From Scalesia atractyloides (Eukaryota; Streptophyta; Magnoliopsida; Asterales; Asteraceae): 64,000 nucleotides of DNA. Of the stretch, positions 22,606 through 34,847 are shown in pieces. The stretch lies in assembly GCA_947069175.1 (NCBI GenBank), contig CAMTDV010000017.1, positions 36,465,126 through 36,529,125 of the forward strand. The letters run 5' to 3'. Within the stretch, counting starts at the first letter, position 1, and each line of letters begins with the position of its first letter. Made by a program: the position numbers and the translations under genes. A model generated the notes under the pieces. That model searched no databases and was not told the origin of the DNA. It saw only the letters and a list, made by a program, of their open reading frames with translations.

Positions 22606-24803
22606 TGTAATAACCTTGAAAATACGTGACATACATGCATTATACGACACTAATCCTCGATTGTTATACTTAACCATACTTGTATATACTTATTCTCGTG
22701 GCTAAATTACATGCAAGCCCTTTAGAATATGCCTTTTACGCTTAAAACACTCTAAAAACTTAACCCATCAAAGATAAGGAATATGTTCAAACCACCAAGC
22801 AACAAGGACTAAAATTGAAAACCTTGCTCTGACCAAGCCTTACGGACCGCAAGGCTACATGCTTATGGTCCGTAAGCAGGTCTGACGGGGGAAATCTTGG
22901 CAGCCCGCGTTTTGGCACGAATCCACACCTCCTTTTCCCACCAATGGCCTCCAAACACCATTAAATCACCCACCAACAAACCCTAACTCTTTCCCTATAA
23001 AACCCAAGACTCTTCCAAGCATTTTCACTTTGCAGCCTCACTTAAACACTCTCTAATGACTCCATAATCAGCTGAGAATTCAGGAACTTGGCAGATTCGT
23101 CACAAGTTGCTAAAGTGAGCATAACTTCCTCATTTCTTAACCTTTTTCAGTGATTATTCTTTCTAATCACTTGGAACAACCTTAGGTATGATTCCACGGG
23201 TTTTCCCTGGGAAATACAGACCTGGAACTTCACCAAAAAGACTCGAAAGTGAACTGAACTTTCTGTTTTGATTGAAACATTTTTAAACTTGCTTGAACTT
23301 GAGTTATCTCATACACATTCCTATGTCCTTATGCTCATAATCAATTGTATGGTTAGTTGGGCTTAAAACAAGGTTGTGACATTTAAAACCAGAGGTTTAG
23401 TCCTTACAAACTTTCTGTTTTGATAGATTTTAACTCACAAGTGATGAACTAGCCTTGAACTTGAAGATTGTGTGATTATTTGGATAGCTTGGGCTATCCT
23501 AACTACAAATCCACACATCACTTCATGTTTTTCCTAGATTAGTTGTGTATTATTTCACTTCTTATTGTATATTCATAACCCTCCTTGTTGTCTATGACAA
23601 CATGTGTAGTGGTGAATCATATAAAGAGGTTCAATGGATGTTCATCATCCTACCTCCATGCTTGACTTACATGAATCGAAAAGAGGTCTTAAATGGATGG
23701 TTTAATCCTCCTACCTCATGCTTGACTTATATGAATACCTATACAATATAATCTATATAATATCTAAGTAACTAAACTTTGATGACAGCCTAATGGTTAT
23801 TTGTCAAATGTGAAGTTACATCATATGTGACCATAATACTTGTTACGATTCTAATGGGCATTGTGACCCATGAAAACATTCCAACTCTTTTGAGTTTCAT
23901 AGTGTCAAGAACAAGTGCTATGTGTGCTAGATGATTACTTTTCATATGCTTATTTTCTTGTACTTTTCATTACAAAAACTTAATCCTCCGTTAATCATCC
24001 GATACTCACACCTATGTTTCCTCGTGTAGAAGGACAAGGTGCTCCATCCTAATCAACCAACAACTCTCACGGACTTACCAAGTGGAAAGCTTGCAAAACC
24101 GTGAGTACACTTAACCCATTTTACTTTAAAACACTTTGGGTTGTAACATGTTAACATATCAAAATTCACAACACATACTTAAACATGCTTTGAAATCTCA
24201 ATCCTTATACATGCTATTGTTTACTTAGGTCCATGCTAGAATCATACATACTATTTAACTTTGTTAGCCCGCCTTAACAATTATAGTGCTATAGGAGTAG
24301 CACACCACCCGTCGGGGTCTTGTTAAGTTTTCATTCTAAAACGGTCTTGTCACATGTGTGGCAAGGGATGCTAAATACTAGTGGACACTAGGGTTTGACA
24401 TATTGTTATGCATGCTAGTTACCTTGGTTAGAATTTGCCATGTGGATTCGAGGAAATGCTTTTATACTTATGCTATACTTATACAAAACTCGTGTACTCG
24501 CCTTTGCTTTTGCATTGATTTTATTTTAAACATGTTACAGGTTGATAATGATGCACGTACGAATCTAGTAGGCTTGACTAGAAACACGCCCAAGAAATTA
24601 CTAGATTTAATTTATTATGTTATGTCGAACTCGTCGTATTGCCCTTTGTTTGTTGTAATTTGAATTTCATGTATTGTAATTTGACAATTTGAGTTATGCA
24701 ATGAAAACAGTTCGATTTAAATATTGTCACCATTAGTGTTATGTGTGATGAGCAATCTATTTCGTCTCGTCACGATGTTTCCGCCATCGGTTGGGGTGTG
24801 ACA
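22606..24803 (+). repeat. Probable solo LTR of a third Ty3 family
   Basis: Starts TGTAATAACC and ends GGTTGGGGTGTGACA. GAAAC occurs at 24804-24808 directly after the end and at 22600-22604, one base before the start, suggesting a slightly altered target duplication. The interior contains CCGTGAGTACACTTAACCC, a typical plant LTR block, and no coding sequence. The exact start is uncertain. Confidence 0.6.
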
Positions 24804-25049
24804 GAAACTGCTTCTAGTGAGACACACGGCTCCAAAGACCACTATAGACAATTTAAATAAATCAAAATTAAAATAGACCAGGAGGTGTATATCTATAGAA
24901 AGCTAACAATAACAACTGTTATGAAGAAGTATATGGTACAAATAGACAGAATCAGAACAACCTATAAACTTTGCTACTAAAAACAAACATATGTAAATTC
25001 CACCTAATATGTATGCAAATATAGGATCCAACGACACTCCTAAGACAAT
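24804..25049. other. Intergenic, no feature recognised
   Basis: AT-rich sequence between the probable solo LTR and the LINE relic. I see no coding, repeat or regulatory structure that can be supported. Confidence 0.5.
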
Positions 25050-25620
25050 CTCCCTTCCTTTATCTTATCTGATATACTAGCTTTGACGTATGCCTCCTCT
25101 TCACATGCCCAAATCATCTCAATCTCCCTTCCTTTATCTTATCTGATATACTAGCTACTCCGAACCTTACCTTAAAAACCTCATTTCATACCGATCTAAC
25201 CTTGTGTGCCCACACATCCACCTTAGCATCCCCATCTCTGCCACCTCCATCTTGTGGGCTTGTGTTTTCTTGATACCCCAACACTCTGTCTGATACAATA
25301 TAGCAGGCCTGATAGCAACCTTATAAAATTTCCCCTTTATTTCATTGGAAACCTCCTGTCAAACAAAACCCTTGTGGTTGCTCGCCACCTACACCATCCA
25401 ACCTGAATGCGATGTACTACGTCACTATCTATCTCATCATCCCTTTGTATAAACGATCCTAGATACTTGAACTTGGTCATCTACGGAACCACTTGACCCT
25501 CAATGGTAATAATCTAGGTGTCCTCATCATTGCCTACGCCACCGAAGTCACAGTATTAGATCGACTAACCCTTAAACATTTTCCCTCTAAAATTGTCCTC
25601 CACTCTTCTAACCTAGCATT
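25050..25620 (-). pseudogene. Non-LTR retrotransposon (RTE-like LINE) reverse transcriptase relic
   Basis: Conceptual minus-strand reading gives ITIEGQVVP, a stop, then MTKFKYLGSFIQRDDEID and VVHRIQVGWCRWRATTRVL. These are conserved phrases of the C-terminal part of a widespread plant LINE RT annotated as RTE/L1-type. Several stops and frame changes are present. A duplicated block (CTCCCTTCCTTTATCTTATC) lies near 25048 and 25124. It is only a fragment, with no endonuclease domain. Confidence 0.75.
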
Positions 25621-26187
25621 CAGGATTTGTTGTCGTTATGCACCTGGGGCGAGAACGTGAAAATTTTAGCCGGAGTTGCCGGTCAATGGCTTCCGGAAAA
25701 CTACATACGCCTTAAATTCTTGGTTGACAACTCTCTCACCTACAAACCAAAAAAACAAGAAAACAACTCCACCAAAAGAGTGGCAAGAAAACAACTCCCC
25801 AAAAAGAGTGGCTGGAGGTTGTCTGAGGTTCTAGCCGGCGTGTAGGTGGGTGACGGTTGTTGACGATTCTCAGCGGGAAGAACGGAGTTATTTCTGTGGC
25901 TCGTGGGTCTAAACGTAGGTCGTTAGCTTGGAGAGATAGGTTTAGTCTTACTGTTAAGGTGGTTCCAACCAGCTTTGGGTGGGGGAAAATGGCGGAGTTT
26001 GGAAGAGAAGTTACAGAGGGTAGGAGAGTAGATGGGGGGAGAGAGGGAGAAGCTTACACTATGGGATGGGTGGTGGTGGGGCGGCCGGAAATTGGTGGCT
26101 GTGTTGCTGTGCTACCAGCCAGCGATTTCTGAGAATACCAAAAAGTGTGCAAAGAGAAAAAGTCAAGTGATATTACAAGATTACATA
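25621..26187. other. Intergenic, unassigned
   Basis: It contains two short plus-strand frames (25627-25845, 25857-26132) with no recognisable domain, GC-richer than the surroundings. It might be a captured gene fragment. Nothing further is supported. Confidence 0.35.
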
Positions 26188-26395
26188 TCATAAAAGTGCA
26201 TACATAATCGGGTATCGAAATACCCAGTGTGGGTATTAAAAAACCTGGGAGTGGGTATTATAAAAACCGGGTATAAATCGGGCAGGTTCAGGTTCTCACA
26301 GCAAATACCATACTCAGGCCCTACGCCTATAGGTTCGGGTTTACAATACCCGGTTTTTAGAAAACCCAGGTTCAGGTTCTTTGTGCACCACTAAT
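26188..26395. mobile_element. Degenerate non-autonomous hAT-like element
   Basis: It begins AAAAGTGCATACATAATCGG and ends in a reverse complement-like TTCTTTGTGCACCACT, with repeated GGGTAT/CCCGG/ACCCAGG words inside. That is the style of the hAT subterminal repeats at 38227-41143. No clear 8-bp duplication was found. It sits 150 bp beyond the MTR4 stop. Confidence 0.45.
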
Positions 26396-26544
26396 AACAC
26401 CACAAAAATAATTCAATACTTAAATATGGTTTATTTTACCAGAAACTACTACAAAAATATAAATTTGTTTTCCCTATCCTTTAAAAGATTTCTTGTGCCT
26501 ATTTTAAGCAATCAAAATTCAAAAACACAAGTGCATATTGAATT

Positions 26545-29500
26545 CTACAAGTATAATGAGGCTGCAAACACAATATCTCTCTTGATCTTCGAAACCGCCG
26601 CTTCAAATTTGGCTTCAAGTTCAACTTCCCCAATTGATTTTGCTGCTAATATTAACTGCTGTAGAATTTCTTCCATTCTCCTGATACCTCTGATCAAACT
26701 GCCTTCAAATACTTGTGTTATTTCCATTATCTCGTAGAATTTCGACCCTTTTGCCCATGAATAAACAGCCTCCATAATATCAGGCCGAAACGAACTCACA
26801 AAACCCTCTACATCAATTTCAACCTGTCAAAACAGTAGACAATTCAAGTTGTAATTTTTCAACAGGTCAAATGTGCCGAACTGACAATAAATTAAACGGG
26901 TCAGATCAGTTTTATCACGGTAAACAAGATGAAGAGAATGTGAACCTTGCACTCTAGTTGAACTTTCGCTACTCTTCGCGCGGTATCTTGCAATTGTGTA
27001 AAGAGCATGTCCAGTTCTTCCCTGGGCTTTTGAGCATCCTGAAGCTTTTCTTGCCAGACGAAACAAGACAAAAGCGATACCATTTCTTCTATTTTTATGT
27101 CTTTTAAAACACCATTAAACATAAGTTCGGTTAATACCAATTCATCTGCGCTACTAATTTCACAAGCAACTTTCCCCTTCAACTCCACAACATCGTCTCT
27201 AGTAACATATCTGCATCAAATTGTACACAATCTTATTAGTTCTTATCGTCCCTAGTCACGATGAACATTTTAATATAAAAAAGAGTATGTTTACCCGAGT
27301 CTCCGAAGAACCCTTTTCCTTGCTTTGAGCTCATCTTTAAATGCAAGTGCGGAGGAAGACCGCATTGACTTCTTAATCGATTTAATTTGAGCAGTAATTT
27401 GTTTCTTCTTGTGAAACACTTTCAACTTTTGCTCAATGAGCGGAGATTTTGCAACTTCATGTTTCTCAAACAGGTTCTCTAAAGCCTCAATCCTGCGGAC
27501 TGCCTTCCTGTATGATCCACTTTGAACCTATCAAATATATATAACTAAACGTGAGAACATTTCGACATGTGAGAATAAAAAAAGCTGCAGCAAATAGAAG
27601 CATAAAAAGTCAACCTTCATGTCTTCTTCAGGGTCCAAGAGGGGTATTCCTTGTTTAGAAAATCTTGAGAGAACTTCCGACACCTTTTTTAACGTATTTT
27701 CTCTATTTTCAAGTGGTAACAGATCCTTTGCTATTATGAGCCGGACACTACTCAAGTTATCTATCTGAGAAATAGGAACAGAAACAACAGCTGGTTCCCC
27801 GGGCTCCTTTAGTGGAATAATCTTAATCGTTTTCTTAGAAAGTTCATCCTTAGACACGGTACATCTTGTAAGAATATCCACTGTATAGTTTGCATCTTCC
27901 GGGCTTTTGTCCACGTCATCTGAACAAATAGATACATTGAAATGCGCGGATATATAAGTAATTTGCCATCTAGATCAACTAACCTAAGTAGACGTGAAAT
28001 AACTGCAGGTTGGTTGAGTCGATTAACAGGTAAAAATATGTTCGGATCAAAATGGGTACTTTTTTGCATGATGGTAAATTCCCGCCTAGGCTCCAATTAG
28101 TAGCCAATTAATCACTAATTGGAGGTTCGCAGAGTAATGGTCGATTAATCGCTAGGCGGTCCTATTCCGGCCAAATTTCGACCGAACCTTATAAATTCCC
28201 TCCAATTACTTAAAATATTGGGTCAACGAGGGGTTAAAACATGTCTACTTAGAAAATCACATATAAAATCCCAATATGATTAATCCCAATTAACCGCCAG
28301 CCGGTACCTCACCTACCGAGTCACCGACTAGCACCTACCAATTCTTACAACACTGCTTTTTTGCACGGATCAAAAAGGGTTCAATCAGGTTGGACCAAAA
28401 CACTTTTTGCCCACAACTGATAAATAATTAGTGGTTCAAATACGATACACAAGCTATATATCATTTCAATAAGAACCTTACACTTAATGATTTTAAGAGG
28501 TTTTAAATAATAACCTTACACTTTTACACCATGATTTTAACAGGTTTTATGTAATGTGAATGCACAGCCTTTAATTTAACTTATTTCTTAATTTAGCTTA
28601 TTTCTTAATTTACACGTTTGGATAACCCAAATCAACCCGTTCATAAGTAAATAATTGAAAATGCAACCCCTTAATTTAAAAAAAATCATAGAATACGGAT
28701 ATCCAACCTTCTGAAAGAGACTTGACTTTTTGAAAGTTGACTATTACACCCCATGTGACATGATCCTCAACGGAAAAGGTGGGAGTACTTTCGTCACTAC
28801 TCGTGCAACGAACACATACAAGCCTGCCAGGTTGCAGAAACGGCAAGCAGTATCTAGGAGAAAAGATGATGTCACGCACATCCTTCTTTAAGCTTTTATA
28901 TTGCTCCAACAAAGAGTAATAATTTTCTAAGCTATCCTCTTCTTCAATGTGAATTGTGTCCCTTTCCTCCTGAAGAACTTTCATTTGTCTCTGCAAACAG
29001 AATAAATACGTAAGCAATTTACGACAAATTTGAATCGTTACTTATGAAAAGGTAGATAGACAACCTCAAGATCAGGGATGGCTCGATCAGCTTGAAATTG
29101 ATAGAATGAATTACGAAGCAAATTTTCTGGATCACCGTCTTCGCATCTCAATTGATTCAAAAGCATGTTGTAGCTTAAGTGGAACGCGCTGACAAAGTCA
29201 ACAACGAGAAGTCAACTCAAGATGCAAATCATAACACTCAACAGTCAACACCAAGAAAAATATAACGATGTAATATGGCCACAAATGCTGCATTCAACAA
29301 AATAGTTGACTTTGACTACAAAAGGTATGCCTTTGACCATGATACCTGTTTAAACAGTCAGCGCTCCCTTTGACCATCATTTTGGCGGTGGAAGGTTCTA
29401 ATTTTTCATCAACCATAAGAATGCAGACCCCACGATCATCGATTCCTCTACGACCCGCTCGACCACTCATTTGAATATATTCACCACTTGATAGCCATCT

Positions 29501-32500
29501 GAATTTATCGCCGTCAAACTTCCGAACATTTGAAAAAACAACCGTTTTTGCAGGCATATTGAGACCTATGCTAAATGTCTCTGTGGCAAACAAGCACTGT
29601 TGCAAAAAAAGTCGGTATAAAAACCTCAAAAAACACAAAATATAAGGGCAAAACCAAAATAAATGAATGATTAACAGTCTCGTCCCAACCTTAATTAGAC
29701 CTTCTTGGAATAGTATTTCAATGACTTCTTTCAGTATGGGGAGCAACCCGGAATGATGCACGCCAATTCCACGCTTCAAGAGGGGAAGCATATTCGACAC
29801 CTGGCAAAGTCCAAATTCAGAAACATTAACGTGTGATGTGTACGCGATCATCTAAACCACACATCTGATTCAATCTAGGGCTCAATTTAACGCGGTGGCA
29901 TAATACGTAATTAACTTCGAATTCAATTACAAAATCGAGTGGGAAGGGCATAACAATTCAATCGAATCTTACGATTGAAGAACATAGGCAAATTCAACCA
30001 ATTCGATCGATTAGATGCATACTCTCTACTCGATAACAGAATGATTCACAAGAACAATTTAAATAATATGTTTATGATTGCAATTGACAAGATCCACAGA
30101 GTAATAATCTATGAGTTACGGTGTAACAAATGTTGAAGGCGATGGAGGTTGTTGTTTCAAAAACGCATGTTATGATTTCAGAAACACATGTTCTGTATAA
30201 CTACACATAACTAAAGAAACTCATGTTATGCTTTCAGAAACGCATATTATGGTTTCAAGGACGCATGTGATGTTTTAAAAAATGCATGTTATTGTTAAAA
30301 AACGCATGTTATTACACTTCATCTGATTTGCCTAATTTACCCTTCCCTCTGAAAATATGGAATTCCACGCGGCGCAATTTGGTTGTTGCGTACCGTCACA
30401 CGATAAAACCCATGTGTAATTTTTAAACATTCTATATGTGTGTGTGTGACAATCCTACCTGGGGTAGCTTCTTATCATCATCTGATAACATGTCCATAGC
30501 ACTCCAAAAGATGGTTTCAGTGTTCACTTTCTCGTCATCTTCATTTAAATCCATTTTCGCCATCTACATGACGTATAAACTAAAAAATTGTAAACTTGAT
30601 CAATATAATAACCACAAGTCCAAAGAAAAAAAAATACTTGCCTGCATTGCAAGGAATTCACATTCCCTTTTGCTAAAACTAAAGATTATGACGGGATCAT
30701 ATTGGCGTTGAATAATCATTTTCACCATCTTGAATATGTCACTATCTTCACCAGCCCTACCATTGACCAAACCCTTCTGAAATTTCCCACTATCTTTTTT
30801 CTCATTAACGGGAACAAGAGCGTTTAACGCTTTTTGAAAACTATCCTCACGAAATTTTCCCTTTTCATCCACCACCAAGTATAGACCATCACCACCAGTA
30901 GGAAAAAGATAATGTTGAAGGGGTGTTGGCCGATAATCTGTATAAACAATATGACATGGTTGTTGATGAACCTGCATTATATGTTATCATATTAATTTTT
31001 TAACATAGAGTGTGAATATTTAGTATTCTTACTGACAAGTGAAAACACCATATTAGTTAAAATATGATAACTGCTAGTCTCACCTTTGCAACCCAATCAG
31101 CAAACTCCTTCGCATTTGGTACTGTAGCAGATAAGAAGACAAAACGAGCATTTTTGGGAGCCATAACAATGCTTTCTTCCCAAACTACCCCTCTTTCTCT
31201 ATCGCGCATATAATGTACCTCGTCAAAAATGATCCATGCCACCTCCCTTGTGAGCTCTGATCCTTTGTACTGCATACTACGCCAGATTTCTGTGGTCATC
31301 ACCTAAATACTTAAAATTTTAGTTTAAAAAAATTAATTAAGAGATGTAATGGTTCACAGGGATATAAACAGCATTACCAAACAAGAAGCATTGGGCTCAA
31401 TAGTAACATCTCCGGTCATCAAACCCACATCAGAAAACTCTTCTTTAAACTCCCTATACTTTTGATTACTCAATGCCTTTATCGGAGATGTGTATATTAC
31501 TCTCTGCTTATTTCTCAATGACATCGCAATAGCATATGATGCCACAACAGTTTTCCCAGCAGATGTATGTGCCGATACCTGTAAAAATTAAAGATTTACA
31601 ATAAGCATGGGAATAAAACACAAAAGGCATATAGTTCCATAGTTTGGGTTGCGCTAATCATAACCCCTCCAATTTTACGGAATAGTACCCCCTTCTAGGT
31701 CTTAAAAAGCGTGTGGCGATCCGATGTGTTATGCCCGCACGTCACGCTTGGTTTTAAATTGCGTGATGCCCTCTGATGCGTTTGTTTCAAAAATCTGATG
31801 TGCAATTCGTGATGCGGGCGATGCGCTCTTTATGAAAAATACTAAAAAAATATTTATACATTAACAACTTATAGAAACATACTTGAAGTAAAACAAATGA
31901 CGTAACAAGATGATAAGAGTTGTGCTTTTTGGTTTAAATCAAGCATACTAAGATATTAATTATTGAAAAACACAACCCATTTCAAAAAATCTGAAAAAAA
32001 ATTCATAAAATACAATTTTGCGTGCATCAGAGCGCATTATGCAATATTGGCACAATCACGTAAACGCAACGCATCAGATGATGCGATGCGCTCCAATCAG
32101 CGCATCGGGCGCATCACGCATTATGCGCGCATTTTAAAACCAAGGCGTCACGTATGTGAGGCGTTCTTTATTGATAAATACCAAAAAATAATTGTAGCTA
32201 ATATTTTAACGTGTCAACCTATAAACAAAATATTAAATATTCTCATCATCTCTAGTCAGATTCGTTCAATCAATGGTCTAATTTGTTCAAATACTGGTCA
32301 ATTGCATAAGGCATGGCCTCAAACTACGTCATGTGATGCGCACATCATGGAATCACATCATGCGATGCAATCTCATCATCGTATCATGTGACGCGCGCGC
32401 ATATTAAAACCAAGACCCCTTGTCAAAGCAGTTGTTATACTAGCCATATAAAAAGGATAACAATACGAGCTCTTAAACGAGTCATATAAAAAGGCAACCT

Positions 32501-33168
32501 TAGTATGTTACATCTTGTACGAGCCGTATAAAAGAGCAATGTTCCTTATACAGGCCGCATAGGCGGTTTCTTTATATTTTATAAACAAATCATCAAATCA
32601 TACAGGGGCTTGCATTCAATTCAGTAACTAAGGTCAAGTTTAGCCAATCCCATTTCTTCCCATCCATCAAAACTGTCTTTGCTACCTCCAAACCACACTC
32701 ATCAGGTACATAACTAATAAAGATTCTACTATCTGCAGCTAAAAGTATTAAAATTTCTAACAAGTTTGCATTTTAATTTGACAGATTTAACTACCAAAAC
32801 CAAAGTTGGACTCTTTTTTAATGTTGAACATATCCAATTTAAAAAGGGCAAGAAACAAACAAAAGATTATTCAGTAACTAAAAAACAGTTACCATGACGG
32901 ATTCTCCAACATTCAGACAATTAATTGCTTCAGCCTGAAAAGGGTCGAGAGTAAACGGAAATTCCTTCGCGGGTTTTGAATCTTGGTCTGTATTGGACCG
33001 CCGGGGAACAGTGACGTAGTTTTCGGGGTAAGATACGTCATGAACACACGCAACCCCCTCTTCGGTGGTTTCTGTTAATCCGTTGCCGTTGTCTTTGTGT
33101 TGTTTGTGCGGTGGGGACGTGTAATTTGAAGGACCTTCGTCTACCGACTTTCTCTTGACTGATCCCAT
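26545..33168 (-). CDS. MTR4: MTR4, DExH-box RNA helicase of the nuclear exosome
   Basis: Exons read by eye: 33168-32893, 31578-31378, 31302-31084, 30971-30642, 30563-30459, 29800-29690, 29596-29346, 29188-29065, 28990-28708, 27919-27615, 27527-27295, 27210-26946 and 26823-26545. These give 993 codons without a stop; Arabidopsis MTR4 has 988. The MGSVKRKS start and overall match point to MTR4 rather than HEN2. Motifs: Walker A AHTSAGKT (residues 95-102), DEVH (186-189), SAT (217-219) and QMSGRAGRRG (456-465). The arch/KOW region lies in exons 9-11 and the helical-bundle C-terminus ends FAASLYL. MTR4 unwinds RNA for the exosome, notably in rRNA precursor processing in the nucleolus. Intron 4 uses a GC donor. 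Intron 1 contains a MITE. The gene appears intact. Confidence 0.95.
27920..28707 (-). other. MTR4 intron 9, contains a MITE-like insertion
   Basis: Around 28083-28170 a CGCCTAGGCTCC block is followed by an inverted relative (TAATCGCTAGGCGG). Repeated AATTAGT/ATTAATC words lie between them. The ends of the putative element and any target duplication are unclear. Confidence 0.4.
29801..30458 (-). other. MTR4 intron 5
   Basis: It contains a cluster of ACGCATGTTATG-type words between about 30150 and 30315 (several imperfect copies). No coding or clear transposon ends are visible. Confidence 0.5.
30564..30641 (-). other. MTR4 intron 4, GC-AG type
   Basis: The donor is CAG|GCAAGT and the acceptor CATGTAG|ATGGCG. 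The codon-level match to MTR4 on both sides fixes these borders. GC-AG is the commonest non-canonical plant intron class, and its donor normally has this strong consensus. Confidence 0.88.
31747..32144. mobile_element. hAT-like MITE in MTR4 intron 1
   Basis: The ends are CTTGGTTTT and its exact complement AAAACCAAG. They are flanked by CGTCACG at 31740-31746 and 32146-32152 (7 of 8 bases if the next base is included), consistent with an 8-bp duplication. The interior is rich in GATGCG/CGCATC words. A further related end (AAAACCAAG) lies near 32410. Confidence 0.6.
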
Positions 33169-33250
33169 TGATAAAAAGTTAGAAAATTTGTTGCAGGAGA
33201 TGAAGCTTTAAGCCCTGAAATTGTAATAAGGGTTTTAAGTTGCAAAGAAG

Positions 33251-33259
33251 AAACCCTAG
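33251..33259 (+). promoter_or_regulatory. Telo-box AAACCCTAG in the MTR4 5' region
   Basis: It lies about 85 bp upstream of the MTR4 ATG and just downstream of a TATA-like element. Telo-boxes are enriched near the start sites of plant ribosome-biogenesis genes, which fits the role of MTR4. Confidence 0.6.
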
Positions 33260-33278
33260 TGGAGGGTGAGAGATGATA

Positions 33279-33287
33279 ATTTATATA
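33279..33287 (-). promoter_or_regulatory. TATA-like box for MTR4
   Basis: The minus strand reads TATATAAAT about 110-120 bp before the ATG, so transcription would start around 33250. Confidence 0.5.
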
Positions 33288-33299
33288 CGCATGTTTCAA

Positions 33300-34172
33300 A
33301 AACCGGTTTTTATACCTTACCGGGTTAGGAACAGAAACGGTTTAACTGGTTATATAGGACGGTTCGGCAGGTGGTACTCACAACCAAAAACTTAAAAAAA
33401 TAATCTAAAACTTCATGATTTCATGATTTAAAATCAGTTTTCCAACAATAATCTAAAACTTCATGATTTCATAATTTAAAATCAGTTTTCCAACAAAGTG
33501 TATTTTTATTAAATCTGCAATAGGTTTATTGCATTGGAGTGTTGCATGCATCAAGTTCACGATCGCTCAAACGAAATTCACCAGCATCATCCTCATCAAC
33601 AAGAAGATAACTATTTCCGTTTCCTATAATATAAATTAAGACGTTTTAGTTACCAATAATTATAATATTCTAAAAGTACGTAAGATAAGTAACATATACG
33701 ACAAGTAACCCTGTAACTTGAGAAACCTATTCATCGTCATGAAAACTCACAATTGAATATGGGTATAAACGGGTTCATCGGTATGCACCAATGATATCTG
33801 ATTTTTCGTCGCTTAGAAACTAAACCGGCACTCTAACTAGATCAGACTCTATTTTACCGGTGATGTCTCCGGTAGTTGGTTCAACCGGTATTATCAATCA
33901 ATTTGTACTTGTTTTTAAAAAACATTGGCTTAACTCCTTTTTTTCTTTCTTTTTTTTTATTTTTCTATGTAAATCGATTTAGTTGGTTGAAATATTTTTT
34001 GGTTAGAATCGAAAATCAAACCTAATTCAGAAAGTTCAAAACCGAAATAAAAGTCGGATTTGAACTTGATTTGGTCTTTGGTAATCGACCAAATAGTTAT
34101 TATATTTTATTGTTTTTAATTTTTATTATGTATCATTATTTTTAAGAATAATGAATATTACTAATCCAAACT
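33300..34172. other. Intergenic region upstream of MTR4
   Basis: AT-rich. A roughly 50-bp direct repeat (CTAAAACTTCATGATTTCAT...) occurs at about 33402-33446 and 33451-33496. No gene is supported. Confidence 0.6.
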
Positions 34173-34393
34173 ATTAGCCGTTGGCTGGCAATAGTCCCAA
34201 CTTCAAAAATAACCAGTGGTGGTCCTACCTTTTCACATATTGTAAACTAATGGATCTTTACTAACATAACCTTAATTTTTTTGTCCATTTGTCGTTTTCG
34301 GTTTAGTAAATGTCCACTAGTTTACAATATATAAAAGGTGAGACCACCACTGTTTATTTTTTAAGTTGGGACCGTTGTCGGCCAATAACTAAT
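34173..34393. mobile_element. Fold-back MITE with about 75-bp arms
   Basis: The left arm (TAGTCCCAACTTCAAAAATA, AGTGGTGGTCCTACCTTTT, ATATTGTAAAC) has a close reverse complement in the right arm (GTTTACAATATATAAAAGG, GACCACCACTG, AAGTTGGGAC). The loop is about 70 nt. The ends read ATTAG...CTAAT, but the target duplication is unclear. Confidence 0.8.
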
Positions 34394-34847
34394 TGTTAGA
34401 ATTATTAAAATCCATTATTCCTATTTTTAATTGGATTTGGTTAAGGTAGATAGAATTGGGTTAAAGTTGTAAATGGATTAAGCTAAATAACAAAGCTTAA
34501 GTAACCATTATTTGGTATTTAATTTACTAGTCTATTTTGTTTATTCAGTTCAAAAGAAATTTAGATATTTGAAACCGGAATTGAAACCCATTTTGGTTTT
34601 AATTGGAAATCGAGTATGTAATTTGCTTCGGTTTTTGGGTTGATTGGTTTAAAAAAATAAAGAACATCCCTACATTCTATGGGTATGTTAAGAAACTAAT
34701 GATTTTTATTATAAAATACAATAACATGGATGTTTTGATTTTATTGTCATGAGAAATTAAGGGGTTGATCTACGAGGTTTGACTTATATTTATTTAATTT
34801 GTATTTTTGATGGATTTGTAAAATGGTAACATTCACTTAAACATTAG

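Noticed and set aside
25627..26132. Two plus-strand ORFs as a host gene
   Set aside because: No recognisable domain, no convincing splice structure, and flanked by transposon relics.
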